Source of the DNA: JACCVG01 sp963790245
Lineage (GTDB): Bacteria > Actinomycetota > Thermoleophilia > Solirubrobacterales > Thermoleophilaceae
Assembly: GCA_963790245.1 (NCBI GenBank)
Contig: CAWBNP010000002.1
Coordinates: 868,001 to 932,000 of the forward strand
Length of the DNA stretch: 64,000 nt
Direction of reading: 5' to 3'
Position numbers and translations under genes: made by a program
In this document: positions 61,209 through 64,000 of the stretch, piece after piece
How positions within the stretch are numbered: position 1 is the first letter of the stretch
Layout: the number at the start of each line of letters is the position of its first letter
The notes under the pieces: model-generated
Database searches by the model: none
What the model saw: the letters and a program-made list of their open reading frames with translations, nothing else
What the model was told of the DNA's origin: nothing

Positions 61209-62435
61209 ATGACGCGAAACACCGCTGCATTTGCGGCCGTGTCCGCGATCTGCCTGTCGCTGATCGCTGCCCCGGCCTCTTCGGCGAGCACCGCTCCCGC
61301 CGAGTTCGAGATCGCAGCGCCCGACCGGGTGCTGGGGTCGGTCACGTCCGCAAAGAGCGGCACGGTGTCCGAGCCGATCGAGGCGCCGGCCGACTTCACG
61401 ATGCTCGGCTTCCGCTGGGGCGACGGCTCGGATCCGGCGATCGCGGTCCGCGTGAGCGAGGACGGCGAGGACTGGTCGAGGTGGACTCCCGTCCCGACCC
61501 AGCCCGACGGCGGGCCCGAACCGGGAAGCGGCGAGCGCCGCCGTGCTGCGCAGGCGAAGAGCGTCTCCGCGCCCGTCTGGGCCGGCGAGTCGCGCTTCCT
61601 CCAGTACCGCACCGCCCGGTCAGCGCCCGGCATGCGGATCCAGTTCATCAATACCGCGGCGCTCGCGAAGCCGGCCGCCTCGTCGGGCTTCATCGACGAG
61701 CCGACTGATCCGCTCGAGGATCCGGATGTCGACCCTCCGCGCAGCGACGAGGAAGCGGCCGGCGAAGAGAAGGATCCTCCGCGGCGCCCCCGCGACCGTG
61801 ACCGAGACCCGCGAGAGAATGAGAAGCCCGTCAAGGTCAACGGCAAGATCTCCAAGCAGGTGACCGCGCGCAAGAAGTGGGACCGCGGCAACGACTGCAA
61901 GCCGCGACGCAAGTCGCGTGAGGGCGACTTCGAGGCCGCAATCGTCCACCACACCGTCAACGCCAACGACTACTCGCGCAACGAGTCGGCCGACATGGTG
62001 CTCGGGATCTGCCGCTTCCACCGCAACGGCAACGGCTGGGATGACATCGGCTACAACTTCGTCGTCGACAAGTTCGGCCAGATCTTTGAAGGCCGCGCCG
62101 GTGGGATCAACCGCTCGGTGATCGGCGCCCACGCCGTCGGCTTCAACGAACAGAGCGTCGGGATCGCCAACCTCGGGACCTTCGAGAAGGACGAACAGTC
62201 GAAGGACGCGCTCAAGACCGAGGCGGCACTCATCGAGGAGCTCGGGCGGATTCACGACTTCAAGCCCGATGACAAGGTCAAGCTCGTTTCGGGCGGGGGG
62301 TCGGGCAACCGCTATCGCAAGGGCGAGAAGGTCAAGCTCAACACGATCTCGGGTCACAAGGACGCAGGCCAGACCGACTGCCCGGGGTCGAAGCTCTACG
62401 GGCAGCTGAAGAAGCTCCGCAAGCTCGCCCGCTGA
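61209..62435 (+). CDS. Secreted PGRP-type N-acetylmuramoyl-L-alanine amidase
   Basis: About 408 residues. MTRNTAAFAAVSAICLSLIAAPASSAS is a signal peptide. A ~130-residue N-terminal region with FTMLGFRWGDGSD and WSRWTPVP resembles beta-sandwich domains of actinobacterial PGRP proteins. A charged Asp/Glu/Arg/Pro linker follows. The C-terminal amidase_2/PGRP domain has Zn ligands in IVHHTVN, GHKDAG and DCPGSKLY, plus DDIGYNFVVDKFGQIFEGRAGG and GAHAVGFN. It cleaves the amide between muramic acid and the stem peptide outside the cell. GTG 61194 is an alternative start. Confidence 0.9.
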   Translation: MTRNTAAFAAVSAICLSLIAAPASSASTAPAEFEIAAPDRVLGSVTSAKSGTVSEPIEAPADFTMLGFRWGDGSDPAIAVRVSEDGEDWSRWTPVPTQPDGGPEPGSGERRRAAQAKSVSAPVWAGESRFLQYRTARSAPGMRIQFINTAALAKPAASSGFIDEPTDPLEDPDVDPPRSDEEAAGEEKDPPRRPRDRDRDPRENEKPVKVNGKISKQVTARKKWDRGNDCKPRRKSREGDFEAAIVHHTVNANDYSRNESADMVLGICRFHRNGNGWDDIGYNFVVDKFGQIFEGRAGGINRSVIGAHAVGFNEQSVGIANLGTFEKDEQSKDALKTEAALIEELGRIHDFKPDDKVKLVSGGGSGNRYRKGEKVKLNTISGHKDAGQTDCPGSKLYGQLKKLRKLAR

Positions 62436-62449
62436 CCGACGAGCTCGCT

Positions 62450-62455
62450 AGCGTC
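62450..62455 (+). promoter_or_regulatory. -10 hexamer TAGCGT, leaderless type
   Basis: TAGCGT lies 5 nt before the GTG at 62461. Confidence 0.35.
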
Positions 62456-62460
62456 GCCCC

Positions 62461-63642
62461 GTGCGCGCTTTGCTGGGCAGCCCCGCCGGTCGGTTCTCCG
62501 TCGCGCTCGTTGCGCTGTTGGCCGCGGGCACGGCTGCCGGGCTGATTCTGCTCTGGCCCGGCACGGTCGACGCCCAGCTGAACCAGGGCCTGGTCGCCGC
62601 CACCGAATCGGGGTCGATCGAGCGGGTGGAGACGTTTCGCTGTCCGGCGCCGGCGGCGGCGCCGGGCGACTGCCGGGAGGTGACCGTACGGGTGCTCTCC
62701 GGCCCCGACGACGGCGAGACGACGGCGATCGCTCTCGCTCCGGGCGGACTGGACCCGGAGCTGGCCGTCGGAGACGAGGTCCGGCTCTCCCCGGGCGCGA
62801 GTGGGCCGGCGGACGCGACGCCGAATACGTACGTGATCAACGACTTCGAACGCGGTCCGCCGATGCTCTACCTCGCGCTCGGCTTCGCGGCCCTGGTGAT
62901 TCTCTTCGGCGGGCTACGAGGGGCTCTCTCACTGGTCGGGCTCGCTCTCAGCCTCGCGCTCGTGATCGTCTTCGTCGTGCCTGCGATCCTCACCGGTGAA
63001 CCGCCGCTGGCCGTCGCGATCGTCGGCTCGCTCGCCGTGATGCTGGTCACGATCCCGCTCGCTCACGGGTTCGGTGCCAAAAGTGTCGCGGCGCTACTCG
63101 GAACGGCGGTCAGCCTGGTGCTGACGGTCGCACTCGCTGTCCTGTTCACCGACCTGACCCATCTCACCGGGCTGTCGTCGGAGACGGCCACCCTGCTCCA
63201 GACGGGCGACGCCGGGCTTTCGGTCCAGGGGTTGCTGCTGGCCGGGATGGTGATCGCCGCCCTCGGCGTGCTCGACGACATGACGATCAGCCAGGCCTCC
63301 GCTGTGCTGGCGCTGCGGCGGGCGAGCCCGGGGCTGGGCTTCGCCGAGCTCTACCGGCGAGCGATCGAGATCGGGCGCGATCACGTCAGCGCGCTCGTTA
63401 ACACGCTCGTGCTCGCCTACGTAGGCGCCTCGCTCCCGGTTCTGTTGTTGTTCGCCTCGGGCGAGCTGGGCCTGGTCGAGGCCGCGAACGTCGAGCTGAT
63501 CGCCAAGGAGATCGTGGCGACGTTGGTCGGCTCGATCGGCCTGATCGCGGCGGCACCGATCACCACTGCGCTGGCGGCCGTGATGGCCTTACGCGTTCCG
63601 GTCGTGGCGCTCGGAGAAGATGCCCACCCCCATGCTCACTGA
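62461..63642 (+). CDS. YibE/F family membrane protein
   Basis: 393 residues. One N-terminal helix, an extracytoplasmic region with two cysteines (FRCPAPAAAPGDCREV), then seven or so helices starting MLYLALGFAALVILFGGLRG. GMVIAALGVLDDMTISQASAV and YVGASLPVLLLFASGELGLV are YibE/F signatures. A transport role is suspected for the family but not shown. The short C-terminus ends HPHAH. Its stop overlaps the convergent zinc-binding protein gene by 7 nt. Confidence 0.88.
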   Translation: MRALLGSPAGRFSVALVALLAAGTAAGLILLWPGTVDAQLNQGLVAATESGSIERVETFRCPAPAAAPGDCREVTVRVLSGPDDGETTAIALAPGGLDPELAVGDEVRLSPGASGPADATPNTYVINDFERGPPMLYLALGFAALVILFGGLRGALSLVGLALSLALVIVFVVPAILTGEPPLAVAIVGSLAVMLVTIPLAHGFGAKSVAALLGTAVSLVLTVALAVLFTDLTHLTGLSSETATLLQTGDAGLSVQGLLLAGMVIAALGVLDDMTISQASAVLALRRASPGLGFAELYRRAIEIGRDHVSALVNTLVLAYVGASLPVLLLFASGELGLVEAANVELIAKEIVATLVGSIGLIAAAPITTALAAVMALRVPVVALGEDAHPHAH

Positions 63643-64000
63643 CCCTCGCAGCCGAGCTCGCCGCCGCTCAGCCCGCTGACGATCGTTGCCGCGTTGGCGC
63701 GCATCGATTCAGCGTAGGTCTCGCCGCCGGAGCCCGGAGCCCCGAGGCTGTCGGCATACAGGGCGCCGCCGACGCGCGCCCCAGCCTCATCGGCGATCGC
63801 TGCTGCCAGATCGGGATTGAGGCCGCGCTCGGGGAAGATCGCGAGCACCTCGCTTGCCCGAATTTGATCGACCAGGGCGGCCGTCTCGCCGGCGGAGGGC
63901 TGCGCCTGGGTCGTCAGGGCGGGCGTCGTCGCACCAATCACCTCCAACCCGTAGCGATCCGCGAACGGGCCGAGCGCATCGTGTTCGGTTACGAGCTTGC
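63636..64000 (-). CDS. Zinc/manganese ABC transporter substrate-binding protein, C-terminal part
   Basis: Runs off the window edge; only the last ~121 residues are seen. KLVTEHDALGPFADRYGLEVIG carries the metal-ligand His of the family, and SEVLAIFPERGLNPDLAAAIADEAGARVGGALYADSLG with TYAESMRANAATIVSGL match the C-lobe of ZnuA/TroA-like proteins (the usual F-x-E reads FPE here). It would capture Zn2+ or Mn2+ outside the membrane for an ABC importer. A His-rich tail (HPHAH) on the neighbouring YibE/F protein may also bind metal. Confidence 0.82.
   Translation of the reverse strand, partial: KLVTEHDALGPFADRYGLEVIGATTPALTTQAQPSAGETAALVDQIRASEVLAIFPERGLNPDLAAAIADEAGARVGGALYADSLGAPGSGGETYAESMRANAATIVSGLSGGELGCEGQ

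Overview
The window is gene-dense, high-GC (about 68-70% by eye) bacterial chromosome. It holds about 61 protein-coding genes and one apparently frameshifted small gene. I found no rRNA, tRNA, CRISPR array, insertion sequence, phage gene or plasmid function. The GC level and the gene set (an Rv3030-Rv3032-like polysaccharide cluster, GpgS, an Rv1264/Rv2212-type cyclase, an ArsA-type ATPase pair, class II GlpX) point to Actinomycetota. The poor match to mycobacterial or streptomycete gene order suggests a deep lineage such as Thermoleophilia/Solirubrobacterales; that placement is inference. Genes are packed tightly, with many ATGA/GTGA/TTGA start-stop overlaps and overlapping convergent 3' ends. 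No gene-free stretch exceeds 300 bases; the longest is about 200 (38631-38830, the sigma factor promoter region).

Layout. 1-11 kb: secreted trypsin-like protease; acetate operon (DUF485, ActP-type symporter, AcsA); leucyl aminopeptidase; a TadE-leader/Vps62-like protein; GMC oxidoreductase; glycosyltransferase. 11-20 kb: secreted alpha/beta-hydrolase-like protein, acyl-CoA dehydrogenase, GT2, two tandem secreted beta-helix proteins, MeaB GTPase, hexapeptide acyltransferase. 20-24.5 kb: methyltransferase, GH57 branching enzyme and GT4 in one overlapping operon, in the order of M. tuberculosis Rv3030-Rv3031-Rv3032 (methylglucose lipopolysaccharide, MGLP), with a second methyltransferase divergent. 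24.5-28.7 kb: photolyase, LON-domain protein, lipoprotein, TusA, gamma-glutamyltransferase. 28.7-34.7 kb: ParA-FtsZ operon (FtsZ with a long N-terminal extension) divergent from an ArsA-like ATPase pair. 34.7-41.8 kb: HxlR regulator, AIM24, PilT, glutaredoxin, principal sigma factor, a Lys/Ala/Pro-rich protein coupled to YihY, GlpX. 41.7-48.7 kb: dodecin, SDR, thiolase, a TetR-controlled divergent operon, quinone reductase, lipase-like protein. 48.7-53.3 kb: proton-translocating transhydrogenase pntAA-AB-B and a PhoD-like phosphatase. 53.3-59.8 kb: a same-strand run of amidase, PlsC-like acyltransferase, SRPBCC/acyl-CoA ligase fusion, adenylate cyclase and GpgS. 59.8-64 kb: rhodanese, broken small gene, PfkB kinase, PGRP amidase, YibE/F, and the C-terminal end of a zinc-binding protein.

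Two themes stand out. First, GpgS (the first step of glucosylglycerate/MGLP synthesis) and the Rv3030-32-like cluster are about 30 kb apart in one window, and GpgS lies in an operon with fatty-acid activation and acyl-transfer genes. This suggests an MGLP-like acyl-CoA-binding polysaccharide outside mycobacteria. Second, about 20 genes carry a TANNNT hexamer (usually TAGNNT) 5-10 nt before the start codon. This is the signature of leaderless transcription, and it helped choose several starts, including an apparent ATC start for the first ArsA-like ATPase.
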